Below the pieces are notes generated by a model. That model worked only from the letters and a program-made list of their open reading frames with translations, made no database searches and was not told the origin of the DNA. From CAZGUX01 sp964529305 (lineage in GTDB: Bacteria > Acidobacteriota > Terriglobia > Bryobacterales > Bryobacteraceae): a stretch of DNA of 64,000 nt. The DNA lies in NCBI GenBank assembly GCA_964529305.1, contig CAZGUX010000131.1, positions 11,631 to 75,630 of the forward strand, read 5' to 3'. How positions within the stretch are numbered: position 1 is the stretch's first letter; each line of letters opens with the position of its first letter. Below are positions 1 through 9,113 of the stretch, piece after piece. The position numbers were made by a program, and so were the translations under genes.

Positions 1-937
1 TGGACAGCCGGTCTCCGGCCTGCACCTGGAACGCGGCGTTGGAACTGATGAAGCCGATCCGCTCCTTGACGGTGCCGTCGCTCTGCGCGTCGGTGACGAC
101 CACGGCCTTGATGTTGGCGTTCTTGAAGGCGGTGGCCGAGGCGGTGGTGCCGTTGCCGGCGCTGGTGATGGCGTCGTTGAGGGCGGTGACCAGGGTCTTG
201 GTATCAGTCACACCCGACAGGTTGACGCTGACCTTGACCTTTTGATCATCGGAAAAGCCAGGGCCGCGAAAGAGGAAGTCGGAAAATCCCGCCGTGGCCA
301 CGGAACCCTTGTTGGTGGTGTTGGCGACGATGGCTTCGACGTTGGTGGTGGCCGAGGAGGTGGACAGGTCGGTGCCGCTGAGGCTGGCGGCGCGGACGCC
401 GGACAGGCCGAGCGACTGGGCATCCACGGTGGAAGCCGTCAGGTCGAGGGAAACCGAGCCGTTGTCGATGGCGGTGGTCCCGGCGTTCTCCCGCCCGCCG
501 CCGATGAACACCGACAAGGTCTTGGCGAACTGGCCGCCGGTATCGAGGCCGATGGCCTGGGCCTGGCGGTTGATTTCCGTAACCAGGCTCTGAAACTCGT
601 TGTTCAGCACGGTGCGCGAGCCGGTGTAGGTGCCGGAGGCCGACTGGGTGGCCAGCGTCCGGGCGCGGTCGAGCAGTTTGGAAATGTTGTTGATGCCGCC
701 GTCGATGATCTGCAGGGTCGACAGACCGTCGTTGGCATTGCGGATACCTTGCCCGAGGACGGCCTGATCGGAGCGGAATCCGTTGGCAATGGCCAGACCG
801 GCGGCATCGTCGCCGGAGGACACGATGCGCAGGCCGCTGGTCACGCGTTGAATGGTTTTTTGTTGGAAATCGCTGCTGATGCGCAAATAGTCCTGCGCCT
901 GCAGTGAGGGAATGTTGGTATTGATGTTGAAAGCCAT
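1..937 (-). CDS. fliC: Flagellin, N-terminal part (gene runs off the window)
   Basis: Flagellin is the subunit of the flagellar filament, exported by the flagellar type III system. Reading down from the ATG at 937 gives 312 codons without a stop. The protein starts MAFNINTNIPSLQAQDYL and has the conserved D0/D1 coiled-coil region (SGLRIVSSGDDAAGLAIAN, then NDGLSTLQIIDGGINNI, residues about 30-90). A Ser/Thr/Ala/Gly-rich variable region follows. The C-terminal D0 helix lies outside the window. An AAGGAG ribosome site sits 5 bases before the ATG. The middle region is rich in Ser and Thr, so it could carry O-linked glycans, which fits the glycan genes nearby (inference). Identity as flagellin is secure from the N-terminal domain. 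Confidence 0.95.
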   Translation of the reverse strand, partial: MAFNINTNIPSLQAQDYLRISSDFQQKTIQRVTSGLRIVSSGDDAAGLAIANGFRSDQAVLGQGIRNANDGLSTLQIIDGGINNISKLLDRARTLATQSASGTYTGSRTVLNNEFQSLVTEINRQAQAIGLDTGGQFAKTLSVFIGGGRENAGTTAIDNGSVSLDLTASTVDAQSLGLSGVRAASLSGTDLSTSSATTNVEAIVANTTNKGSVATAGFSDFLFRGPGFSDDQKVKVSVNLSGVTDTKTLVTALNDAITSAGNGTTASATAFKNANIKAVVVTDAQSDGTVKERIGFISSNAAFQVQAGDRLS

Positions 938-940
938 GGA

Positions 941-983
941 GTCTCCTTGAAGAGCCGACGTACGCGCCGGACTCCTTCCGGAG
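941..983 (-). promoter_or_regulatory. Candidate CsrA-binding sites in the fliC leader
   Basis: On the minus strand the fliC leader contains CTCCGGAAGGAG (983 to 972), a hairpin with a GGAA loop. A second GGA lies in the Shine-Dalgarno AAGGAG (948 to 943). A GGA in a hairpin loop plus a GGA in the ribosome site is the arrangement known for CsrA control of flagellin (hag) in Bacillus. csrA and fliW are both in this window. The binding itself is inferred. Confidence 0.45.
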
Positions 984-1023
984 CGGCGGAAGTTTCTTTC
1001 CGCGGCTGGCTCTTCGGTGGTGC

Positions 1024-1050
1024 TTATCGGTTGATTGGCCGGATCCTTCT
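1024..1050 (-). promoter_or_regulatory. Sigma-28 (FliA)-like promoter of fliC
   Basis: The minus strand reads ACCGATAA at 1031-1024, 7 of 8 to the sigma-28 -10 element GCCGATAA. An 11-base spacer precedes it, and AGAAGGAT (1050-1043) is in the -35 position, only 4 of 8 to TAAAGTTT. The -10 is good and the -35 weak. The same -10 (GCCGATAA) is found before fliD, which supports the call. Confidence 0.5.
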
Positions 1051-1132
1051 GTTTTTCTTGCGGGGACGTTTACTGCCGCTGGGCGAGGAAGAATCGCAAA
1101 CCGATTTGAGCGGGCGGTATCGCGGGAAGGGA

Positions 1133-1155
1133 CCCCCTCGCTGACGCTCGGGGCT
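1133..1155. repeat. REP-like imperfect palindrome, copy 1
   Basis: CCCCCTCGCTGACGCTCGGG is an imperfect palindrome in the 546-base gene-free stretch between fliC and the secreted-protein operon. A relative lies about 180 bases away at 1315-1337. Apart from the fliC promoter and leader and these two palindromes, I see no gene between 938 and 1483. Confidence 0.5.
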
Positions 1156-1314
1156 GCAGCGTGTGTTTAATGGTCTGTATTTGGCAAAACGAAGCCAATT
1201 TGGGAGAGAAGTGATTGATTTGAAGCATGTTTCGAACTCCCAAAAGAGCGTGAGCCACAGATGAGAACGCGTGCGGAGCAACCAGCCAGCGCTACATCAG
1301 GGGGCGCATCGCCA

Positions 1315-1337
1315 CCGCTCGCTTACGCTCGCGGCTC
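1315..1337. repeat. REP-like imperfect palindrome, copy 2
   Basis: CCGCTCGCTTACGCTCGCGG followed by CTC. It shares the CTCGCTNACGCTCG core with the copy at 1133-1155. Such short palindromes are commonly dispersed between genes in GC-rich genomes. Their number elsewhere in this genome cannot be seen here. Confidence 0.5.
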
Positions 1338-1483
1338 AGAGGGAACACAACACCACAGCGTTTTGCAACGTTTGATCGTTCGCGATGGTCAAAAAAAAGT
1401 TTGCCTTTATTTGGTAATGGGTTGCGGATTTCAAAAGTTGGGACTGAACAGGGGGCGGCTCACAATCGGAGTGGAAAGAGGGC

Positions 1484-3577
1484 ATGGCTCACCAAACCAC
1501 GACAAAAGCCCAGGCTCCCGCCAAGGCAGCCAGCGAACGCGCGGAGAGTTCAGAGAAGAATCCCGCGAACATGACACTCGAGAAGATCAACAGTGAACCG
1601 AAGGCGAGGTGGCCGGGATTCCACCGGCTTCCGGCGGCCGGGCGAGGCCTGCGGCGCTGTCACTTCGGATGGCTGCCGGCGTTGCTGCTGGCGGTAACGG
1701 CCGGCCGATCCGCCGGTCAGACACGGGTGGATCTGCCGTCGCAGACCAAGCGGGTGGACTTTTCGCAGGCTACTTCGACCAAGCCGGCAAAAACCGGAAC
1801 CGTTCTTCCAGGAGCCTGCTCGGTCGGCGAGCAGTTCTTCAAACAGGACGCGACGGCGGGGACGAATCTGTACGGGTGCGTGGCGACGAACACGTGGTCG
1901 CTGCTGGGGAACACGTACAACTCCATGGCTACGGCGCTGGGAGACGTGAAGGCGATCCGGGAGAGCGCCACGCAGGTGAGCGTCGGCAGCGGATGCGGGA
2001 CAGCGACGCCTTGCAACGTACGGGTAGGCGATGTGGTGTACACGTATACGACCGTCGTGTTGGCCAACTCACCGGTGGGGTCGGGAACGGTGAGGGTGGG
2101 AATCGACGCGGCGAGCGGGAACCGGATGGCGTGGCACAACCTGACCGGACTGACCTGTAGCGGGTGGAGTTGCGTGGGAGGAACGGCGGTGTGGCCGGCC
2201 GATGTCATTCCGGTGGCGGAGTGCACGGTGTCGGGGGGCACGTTTGACGCGATCGGATGCCAGGACCGGAGGGCCGTCCTGTCGAGGGACCTGCTTCAGA
2301 TCGGGGCAGGCCTGCAGAAGTCCGGGACGGTGGTGAGCCTGGGGCCGACGGTGCCGACGTTCTCGAGCGGGACGTCGGCACCGCCCGGGACGTGCGTGGT
2401 GGGAGAACGCTACGTCCGGAGCGATACTCAGCAGGAGTATGCCTGTACGGCGGCGAACACCTTCAGCGAGGTGACGGGGTTGGCCTCGTTGAACGGGTTG
2501 GGAGGCCCCAGCCAGACCTTCGTGAACGATGAAAATGTGACCGTCACGTCGGAGGGAACGGCACACACGTTGGGGTGGACCGGCCAATTAGGGGCCTCCC
2601 GCGGCGGCACCGGGTTGTCGGCGGCGGCCGATGACGGGGTGATGGTGGGGGATGGGTTGGCGTGGCAGAGCAAGGCGATTCCGGCGTGTACGGATACGGC
2701 CGGCAGTCATCTCAACTATGATTCGGCCACCAACACGTTCACCTGCGGCACGGCCGCTCAGATCGAGGTGCAGGCCGGAGGCGTTACGACCGGAGCGCGC
2801 GGGAAGCTGAACCTGAATTCCGGGACCGGCACGACGGCCGAATGCAGCGAGGAAGCCGGCCATGCCCGGGTCAACTGCCAGGTGAATGCGGACACGAACG
2901 TTCTGGCGACGCAGTCGGCGGTACAGTCGGGGCAGATGTACGCGGCGGCCGATACCGGCGGCGACGACAGCTATGCGGCGTGTCCGACCCCGGCGGTGGC
3001 GTCGCTGACGGCGGGCCTGACGGTGAACCTGCGCGTCGACAGCGCCTCGAGCGGAGCGGCGACGCTGGACTTGTGCGGACTGGGGGAGAGACCCATTGTC
3101 CGGCGCGGCGGAGGGATCTCGGACGGCGATGTCCGGGCCGCCTCCAACAACCTGCTGATGTACGACAGCGCGAGCGGCGGGCGTTGGGAGATGGTGTCGC
3201 TCGAGGCATCCGCGCCCAACCGGACGCGGCTGTTCAGCACGACGATCGACGGCGGCGGGGAAGCGATCACGGCCGGCACCAAGGCCTACTGGAGCGCACC
3301 TTCCAACTGCACCCTCAGCAAGGTAACGCTGCTGGCCGATGCGAGTGGCGCGATCGTCATCGACCTGTGGAAAGACACATACGAGAACTTTCCACCGACC
3401 GTCGCGGATTCGATTACGGCATCGGCGAAGCCGACGCTCAACAACGAGCAGAAGTCGACAGACGCGGTCCTTAGCGGCTGGACCAAGACCGTAACCGCGG
3501 GGGACACGATCGGAGTCCATGTCGACAGCGCGTCGACGGTGACGCAGGTCAGCCTTCATCTGGAGTGTGTCGAATGA
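1484..3577 (+). CDS. Secreted fibre-like protein, cysteine-patterned modules (697 aa)
   Basis: No named family recognised. After a basic N-terminus there is a hydrophobic stretch (WLPALLLAVTAG, about residues 63-74) ending near AGQT, so a signal peptide is likely. Two modules of the form C-x2-GE...D...Y-x-C-x3-NT[WF] occur at about 111-138 and 303-327. Between them (about 151-300) lies a domain also found in the 201-aa protein at 8507. The region from about 330 (SRGGTGLSAAADDG) resembles repetitive bacterial or phage fibre proteins. It is the first gene of a packed operon, and its stop overlaps the next start (ATGA). The ATG at 1484 has a purine-rich site upstream (AGAGGG); an alternative ATG is at 1571. 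The role is probably at the cell surface (inference). Confidence 0.7.
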   Translation: MAHQTTTKAQAPAKAASERAESSEKNPANMTLEKINSEPKARWPGFHRLPAAGRGLRRCHFGWLPALLLAVTAGRSAGQTRVDLPSQTKRVDFSQATSTKPAKTGTVLPGACSVGEQFFKQDATAGTNLYGCVATNTWSLLGNTYNSMATALGDVKAIRESATQVSVGSGCGTATPCNVRVGDVVYTYTTVVLANSPVGSGTVRVGIDAASGNRMAWHNLTGLTCSGWSCVGGTAVWPADVIPVAECTVSGGTFDAIGCQDRRAVLSRDLLQIGAGLQKSGTVVSLGPTVPTFSSGTSAPPGTCVVGERYVRSDTQQEYACTAANTFSEVTGLASLNGLGGPSQTFVNDENVTVTSEGTAHTLGWTGQLGASRGGTGLSAAADDGVMVGDGLAWQSKAIPACTDTAGSHLNYDSATNTFTCGTAAQIEVQAGGVTTGARGKLNLNSGTGTTAECSEEAGHARVNCQVNADTNVLATQSAVQSGQMYAAADTGGDDSYAACPTPAVASLTAGLTVNLRVDSASSGAATLDLCGLGERPIVRRGGGISDGDVRAASNNLLMYDSASGGRWEMVSLEASAPNRTRLFSTTIDGGGEAITAGTKAYWSAPSNCTLSKVTLLADASGAIVIDLWKDTYENFPPTVADSITASAKPTLNNEQKSTDAVLSGWTKTVTAGDTIGVHVDSASTVTQVSLHLECVE

Positions 3578-6500
3578 AGCGGGCGAGGGGTTTTGCGTGC
3601 CTGGTGGTGATCGCGGGGGCCGCCAGCGGGGCGGTGACGAACGTGCGGGTGCTGGGAACGACGAACACGCAGGCGTTGCTGTCGTACACGGCGCCGGATG
3701 CGTCGGCGTGCAGTGTGGAAGTGAGCGAGAGCGCAGGGTATTCGCCGTTAGTCCACGACGTGAACGGAGCGTACTTTCCCGGGGACCAAATGGACTCACG
3801 GCAGGGCGCCGTAGGGCGGGGCCGCGACCGGACGGTCGTCATCGGCAAGAGGACGGTCGAGCGGGCCGCCTCCGGCGTGGCCTACTCGCGCGCCCTGCAA
3901 GCGGCGACCACTCACTACTACCGGATCTCGTGCGGCGCCGACCAGGCGAGCGGGGTGTTTCAGACGGCCACGATTCCCTTTGGCGACACGCACGGGGACC
4001 CCGTCATTCCGGACCCGGCGAGGCCAGGCCTGGCGATGCAAATGACGCCGCTGTTCGCGCGGAACTCGACCTGGATCGATCCGCACACGGGAGCGCTGAT
4101 CAAGCGGATGGCTCAACCGCAGGACAACAACATCTTTCTGGTGTTCAACGACAACCTGTTTACGTCCGTTCTGGAAAGCACGAACTGGACCAACGCGGCC
4201 AATGCGCTCGCGGCCGACGGCAGTAGCGCGACGTATGAGGGTTCCTCCTGCGGGGCAACCTGCGATTGGCTGAAGCTGTCGCAGTCGATTTCGATCACGA
4301 CGAGTTACGAGTTACGGCTGGACGTTCTGCGCATTTCGATCAACGGCTCCGGCAGCGACGCGAGCGGAGCCAATCGCACCGTAGAAGTGTGCCCGGTAAC
4401 GCTCGGAGCAACCACGATCGACGCCGGCGGGGCATGCAAGGACATCGTTCTGCCCCAGACGCCGGCCAAAGTCACGTCGACGGTATCCGGGCTGGTCGAC
4501 ACATGGCGGTCGCCAGGGGAACGCGAGTGGACGCTGGTGCAAATCGCCTCCTACGGTCACGTCCGCTTCGCGGTTCGTAAGAAGACATCCACCGGAACGA
4601 TCAGCGTTGACGCCGTGCGTATCGATTATTGGGAGTCGACGACCTCTAATGTCGGCACAGGGGGCATGCTGGACCGTTGCTCGTCCGTCCCCCGTACCGA
4701 CAGCGACGGGCTGCGATACCTCTGCGCTTCGTTCAATGCCTCGAGCGCGGGGAATCTGTATTCGATCCACGCGGAAAGCGGCGACGTGCGCTCCCTCGGG
4801 GCCATCTATCGCATTGGCAATTTCGGCGTTACCCAGGACAACTTCCTGTGGGACTCCGCGGATCCGAACAGATTCTACGGCCAGGGCAGCGGCGACACCG
4901 ATCAGTTCGCGATCACGTACACGGGCGCTGGCACCGAAGTCGCGGCCGGGACGAAAGCCATCTTCTCGTCGACGGCGCTGCGCGCGGGAGGAGAACCGCT
5001 CGGCACGGCCGTGAAGACGTTTGTCACGGCGCACGCCGCGCAGTACCCGAACGTACCTCTGTTCGATGAGACGAAGTTCCTCTGCCCGATCGGCGCGGTG
5101 CAAGGCGATTACCTGATGCTCGACTGCCGCCGCAACGGCCAGGACACAATTGCCTGGCTGGCGGTCTACAAGCTCTCGACACAAGCGATCATCGCCGCTC
5201 AGCCGCAGTTCGCGGCGCCTTCCACGCGGTGGTGCGTGATGCACACGCGCGATCCGTTGGGCGCGGCGACGGTGTCGATCACAACCCCGACGTTCGCGAA
5301 GGATTCCTATGCCGGCAACGGTATTTACAAGTCGACGCTGGTGGGCGATATCACGGCCACTACGACAAACGTAACGGTCACGTCAAGCTGCTCGGGCGAC
5401 GCGTCGTGCGCGAACCACGTGACAGGAGAGCCGGTGACCGGCCTCGGCGAGAAGTACCTCCAGGCGGCGCAAGCCGGGGACGTGTTCGCGATCGGCCCGG
5501 AGTACGTGCGAATCACGGCGAAAAACAGCCCTACCTCGTGGACGATCGCGCGGGGCGTCGACGGGCCCGGCGTCAACACGACCGCGGCCAGCCACCCGTC
5601 AGGCGCCACGTTCAACGCCACCTGCTCGATGAAGCCGGGCAGCGGTCCCACCGACTACGTCGCCAATTACGTCGCGGTGTGGGACTTCCTTGGCGATCCG
5701 TACGGAATGGACTCGACCGGCAACTACACGTGGGGTAATCTCTACACGGGCCATGCGATGGCCCGGGGGAATCTGCTGGTCGGCAACAAGTCGGTCGCGC
5801 AGACCGCGGAGGGCACATCGATTGTTGCGTCGGTCAAAGATCCGGCTTACGCGTACAATGTGCCGGAAGCTCCGTGGTTTGCCGGGAAGTTCCCTCCCGG
5901 ACCGGGTAACGCCTGGCAGCAGCACCCATCGATCCATCAAGTCGCGGCGCCCGTTTCCGACCGCCAGTATTTCTGGGACATGCGTCCGTTTGTGGGCGGT
6001 AACGCCTTCACGCCGGCGACGCCGGGCTGCAATCCGGAATTGCCTGTCTGGCCGGCGCCGAATGGCTGCGCCGCGGCGCGCGTCACCGGCTTCTCGAACG
6101 TGTACCGGATGGCGGTGTCGGATGGCACCAGCAACCCGGACGGGCTCAACCCGAAGCACCTGGCTCTCTTTGGCGTGGCGTACACGAAGGTGCTGCGCGA
6201 CGTCTCCGGGCCGGGTTCCGCGCTCGACGATACCCCGGCAAAAGACTACACGTTCTGCTATGCGCTGATCGCCGACGAATGTGTTCCCGGGTCCTCCGCC
6301 GGCAACGCGTATGTGCAGGTGCCGAACCTCACGGTTTATTACTGCACGGGCGGAGAAGGGTATGCTGGGGGCAACGACGTGTGTCTCAGCGACTACATGT
6401 CCACGGGAGTCAGCCTGGCGCAATTCGGATTTGCGCGCTCGAAGGACGGCATCGACCCCGCGCAGCAATCGAACCCCAACGCAACGGGCGCGGCGTGGAC

Positions 6501-7014
6501 CCGGAAGATGGCCACCCACAGCCTCAACTTGAGTTATCGCCTGATGTCGGCGTTCACTACGGGCAAACCTCTCGCGAATGGAAAATGGGTCCTGGCCACG
6601 GACTGGGTGGAGTCGCCGCTCGGACGTGGACTTCTGGCGCTGGTAAAGGTTCCGCCCGCGGTCAAGGATACCGTGAACCGGTCAACGTTCATTCCGGTTC
6701 AAGTGAAGATCAGCCCGGCGCCGAGAGGAACGGACAATGTGATCGTGGAGTTCGGCTACGCCGAGCATGGCGCGCCCGGCGAGTTTCGTTGCACCTCGCG
6801 AGCCGAGGCCTGCGCGGCCGTGGCGGCGGCGGTCAATGAGACGACACCGTTCTATTGGGCTTCGGAATCCTTCAGCGGCCTGCCTTGCGCCAGCGGTTGC
6901 ACGGTGACGCTGCCGCTGTACCCGGCGCGCGTCGGGTATTACCGGGTCATGTATCGGGACGCGAGCAACCAAGTCCTGCTGGCCGGGCCGATGGAAGTGG
7001 CCGTGGCCCCGTAG
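3574..7014 (+). CDS. Large secreted protein of unknown function (1146 aa)
   Basis: The ATG at 3574 overlaps the previous stop as ATGA and has GGAG 9 bases upstream, so it is preferred over the GTG at 3565. The N-terminus (MKRARGFACLVVIAGAASGA) is a clear signal peptide. Residues about 20-120 look like a fibronectin-type-III-like beta domain (NVRVLGTTNTQALLSYTA). The remainder is beta-rich with many Gly, Thr and Asn residues and paired cysteines, and no catalytic motif that I recognise. Translational coupling to the 697-aa fibre-like protein suggests that the two act together outside the cell, for example as a surface fibre or adhesin. That role is inference. Confidence 0.7.
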   Translation: MKRARGFACLVVIAGAASGAVTNVRVLGTTNTQALLSYTAPDASACSVEVSESAGYSPLVHDVNGAYFPGDQMDSRQGAVGRGRDRTVVIGKRTVERAASGVAYSRALQAATTHYYRISCGADQASGVFQTATIPFGDTHGDPVIPDPARPGLAMQMTPLFARNSTWIDPHTGALIKRMAQPQDNNIFLVFNDNLFTSVLESTNWTNAANALAADGSSATYEGSSCGATCDWLKLSQSISITTSYELRLDVLRISINGSGSDASGANRTVEVCPVTLGATTIDAGGACKDIVLPQTPAKVTSTVSGLVDTWRSPGEREWTLVQIASYGHVRFAVRKKTSTGTISVDAVRIDYWESTTSNVGTGGMLDRCSSVPRTDSDGLRYLCASFNASSAGNLYSIHAESGDVRSLGAIYRIGNFGVTQDNFLWDSADPNRFYGQGSGDTDQFAITYTGAGTEVAAGTKAIFSSTALRAGGEPLGTAVKTFVTAHAAQYPNVPLFDETKFLCPIGAVQGDYLMLDCRRNGQDTIAWLAVYKLSTQAIIAAQPQFAAPSTRWCVMHTRDPLGAATVSITTPTFAKDSYAGNGIYKSTLVGDITATTTNVTVTSSCSGDASCANHVTGEPVTGLGEKYLQAAQAGDVFAIGPEYVRITAKNSPTSWTIARGVDGPGVNTTAASHPSGATFNATCSMKPGSGPTDYVANYVAVWDFLGDPYGMDSTGNYTWGNLYTGHAMARGNLLVGNKSVAQTAEGTSIVASVKDPAYAYNVPEAPWFAGKFPPGPGNAWQQHPSIHQVAAPVSDRQYFWDMRPFVGGNAFTPATPGCNPELPVWPAPNGCAAARVTGFSNVYRMAVSDGTSNPDGLNPKHLALFGVAYTKVLRDVSGPGSALDDTPAKDYTFCYALIADECVPGSSAGNAYVQVPNLTVYYCTGGEGYAGGNDVCLSDYMSTGVSLAQFGFARSKDGIDPAQQSNPNATGAAWTRKMATHSLNLSYRLMSAFTTGKPLANGKWVLATDWVESPLGRGLLALVKVPPAVKDTVNRSTFIPVQVKISPAPRGTDNVIVEFGYAEHGAPGEFRCTSRAEACAAVAAAVNETTPFYWASESFSGLPCASGCTVTLPLYPARVGYYRVMYRDASNQVLLAGPMEVAVAP

Positions 7015-7082
7015 AAGTTTTTTTTCACGGGCCCGAAACGAGAGGGACCGCGGGCAGTTGGTATTATGAAAAACCGGCCCGC

Positions 7083-8492
7083 ATGACCCTTCTCTCGATC
7101 CTGATTCCTCTGTACAACGAAGAAGAATTTATCACTCCGCTTTTGCGGAAGGTGCTGGAGGTCCCTCTGCCGGAGGGGTTGGAGCGAGAGATCATCGTCG
7201 TTGACGACGGGTCGAAGGACGGGTCGGCGGAAATTGCGGAAGCGATCCAACGGGAATATCCGCAGATCATCCGGGTGATTCGGCATGAGCGGAACCGGGG
7301 GAAGGGCGCGGCGGTACGAACGGCGATCGAACAGGCGCGCGGAGAGTTTTGCCTGATCCAGGATGCCGATCTGGAATACGACCCGCGCGAATATCCTCAT
7401 CTGCTGAAGCCTTTGCTCGAGGGGAAAGCCGATGCGGTCTACGGGTCGCGATTCATGGTTACGGGCGAACGGCGCGTGTTGTATTACTGGCACTCGCTGG
7501 CAAACGGCATGCTGACCTGGATGGCGAACGTGCTCACGGACCTGAATCTGACGGATATGGAGACGTGCTACAAGGCGTTTCGGACGTCGCTGATTCAGAG
7601 CATTCCGCTGCGCAGCGAGCGGTTCGGCATTGAGCCCGAGATCACGGTAAAGCTGGCGCAGCGGGAAGCGCGGATCTACGAGACGCCGATCAGCTATTAC
7701 GGGCGGACCTACGACGAAGGCAAGAAGATCGGGCTCAAAGACGCGTTCGACGCGGTGTGGGTTCTGCTGCGGTTTCGGTTCAAGAAAGACATTTACCTGC
7801 ACTCCGGCGGAGACACGCTGCACGCCTTAGCCGCGGCGCCAAATTTCAACCGCTGGATGGCCGACACGATCCGGCCGTTCGTGGGCGAGCGGGTTTTGGA
7901 AATCGGGGCGGGAATCGGCAACCTGACGCGGGCGCTGGTGCCGCGGCGCAAGAACTATGTGGCGACGGATATCGACCAGGAACACCTGGCCCGGCTGAGC
8001 ACGCGGTTCCAGCACCGGCCGAATCTGGCCACGCAGTATTGCGATCTCACGGATCCGGCGGACTTCAGGGAGCTTGGCGGCAGGATGGACACGGTGATCT
8101 GTCTGAATGTGCTGGAGCACGTGGAGAACGATCTCGAGGGTCTGAAGAATATCTATTCGAGCTTGAGTTCCGGAGGCCGGGCAATCGTTCTGGTACCGCA
8201 TGACCAGCGTGTGTTCGGAACGATCGACGTCGCGCTTGGGCACTACCGGCGGTACACTCACGCGGAACTGAAGAAGAAGATGGAGGACACAGGGTTCCGC
8301 GTGGAGCGGATCGTGGACTTCAACCGGATCTCGCGATACCCGTGGTACATCAGCGGGCGCATTCTCAAGAAGAAATCTCTCAGCGTCGGCCAGATGAAGC
8401 TATTCGACCGGTTTGTGTGGCTGTGGCGCAAGATTGATGGCTCGCTGCCGTGGCCGCCGACGTCGATCATTGGGATTGGCGTGAAACCGTAG
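7083..8492 (+). CDS. Fusion: family 2 glycosyltransferase + SAM methyltransferase (469 aa)
   Basis: Residues 1-230 are a DPM1/GtrB-type GT2 domain: SILIPLYNEEEF, VVDDGSKDGS and the DADLEYDP metal site. Such enzymes move sugar from an NDP-sugar to polyprenyl phosphate or a growing glycan. Residues about 253-469 are a class I methyltransferase: VLEIGAGIGNLTRAL (motif I), ATDID (motif II) and CLNVLEHVENDLE. The two activities in one chain suggest that the transferred sugar, or an associated acceptor, is methylated. The ATG at 7083 is chosen because longer starts run into the preceding gene. The gap to that gene is 68 bases. Domain calls are firm; substrates are unknown. Confidence 0.9.
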   Translation: MTLLSILIPLYNEEEFITPLLRKVLEVPLPEGLEREIIVVDDGSKDGSAEIAEAIQREYPQIIRVIRHERNRGKGAAVRTAIEQARGEFCLIQDADLEYDPREYPHLLKPLLEGKADAVYGSRFMVTGERRVLYYWHSLANGMLTWMANVLTDLNLTDMETCYKAFRTSLIQSIPLRSERFGIEPEITVKLAQREARIYETPISYYGRTYDEGKKIGLKDAFDAVWVLLRFRFKKDIYLHSGGDTLHALAAAPNFNRWMADTIRPFVGERVLEIGAGIGNLTRALVPRRKNYVATDIDQEHLARLSTRFQHRPNLATQYCDLTDPADFRELGGRMDTVICLNVLEHVENDLEGLKNIYSSLSSGGRAIVLVPHDQRVFGTIDVALGHYRRYTHAELKKKMEDTGFRVERIVDFNRISRYPWYISGRILKKKSLSVGQMKLFDRFVWLWRKIDGSLPWPPTSIIGIGVKP

Positions 8493-8506
8493 GCTATTCT
8501 GCGTTC

Positions 8507-9112
8507 ATGACGTACCGCGGATGGATGCTTGCGTGTGCGTTGAGCACGATCGCCCGGGGCGGCGGGTTCGACGTCAAAGTGGAGAAAAGCGAGTTGATCA
8601 TCGGGCAGAGTTGCGGCATGGCGGCTCCGTGTAATGCGCGAATGGGCTCGATCGTGTATGCCTTCACACAACCCGCGGCGGCGGCGATCGCGGCGGGGAG
8701 CGGGACGGCGTACGTGTACATCGCGGCGAGCGGCGTTCTGACGGTCGGGCATTCGGGACTGACAATCCGTTGCGACCGGTGCACGGCCGCGGAGGGGATC
8801 AAGGGGTTTCCCGCGGATAGCGTGCCGTTATGGACGTGGACGGCCAGCGGCGGCAAGTGGGACCCAAGGGGCCTGGACCGGAGGGCGGAACTGGCGCGAG
8901 AGCGGGTGACCGGCGGCAGCGGCCTGGTGACGACCGAAAGCGGCGGATCGACCCAGCTTGCGGTAAACGCCGCGGTGGTGCCCTTCCGGGTCGGTACTCC
9001 CCAAAAACCCACAGACGCCTGCACGGAAGGATCGTGGGCAGCGGATCGCGATCACTTTTACCTGTGCGTGGCGCCGGACTCGTGGCGGAGATCGACGCTC
9101 GCAACGTGGTGA
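8507..9112 (+). CDS. Short secreted paralogue of the 697-aa protein (201 aa)
   Basis: The N-terminus (MTYRGWMLACALSTIARGGG) looks like a signal peptide. The rest aligns by eye with residues about 153-327 of the protein at 1484. Shared features, in order, are C-x4-PCN, VY, GSGT, I-x-ASG, GL-x-C, PAD-x-VP, SGG, DRRA and then the C-x2-G...D...Y-x-C module. It is a one-module version of that protein, placed 14 bases after the GT2-methyltransferase fusion and 1 base before the next methyltransferase. Its presence inside a run of glycan genes suggests a secreted partner or substrate of that machinery (inference). No enzyme motif is seen. Confidence 0.7.
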   Translation: MTYRGWMLACALSTIARGGGFDVKVEKSELIIGQSCGMAAPCNARMGSIVYAFTQPAAAAIAAGSGTAYVYIAASGVLTVGHSGLTIRCDRCTAAEGIKGFPADSVPLWTWTASGGKWDPRGLDRRAELARERVTGGSGLVTTESGGSTQLAVNAAVVPFRVGTPQKPTDACTEGSWAADRDHFYLCVAPDSWRRSTLATW

Positions 9113-9113
9113 T

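Noticed and set aside
242..907. Open frame on the plus strand inside fliC
   Set aside because: Gly-rich shadow. The minus strand gives an unmistakable flagellin N-terminus.
2588..3799. Arg/Pro-rich open frame on the minus strand across the secreted-protein genes
   Set aside because: Composition is typical of a shadow frame. The plus-strand proteins have signal peptides, coupled starts and an internal paralogue.
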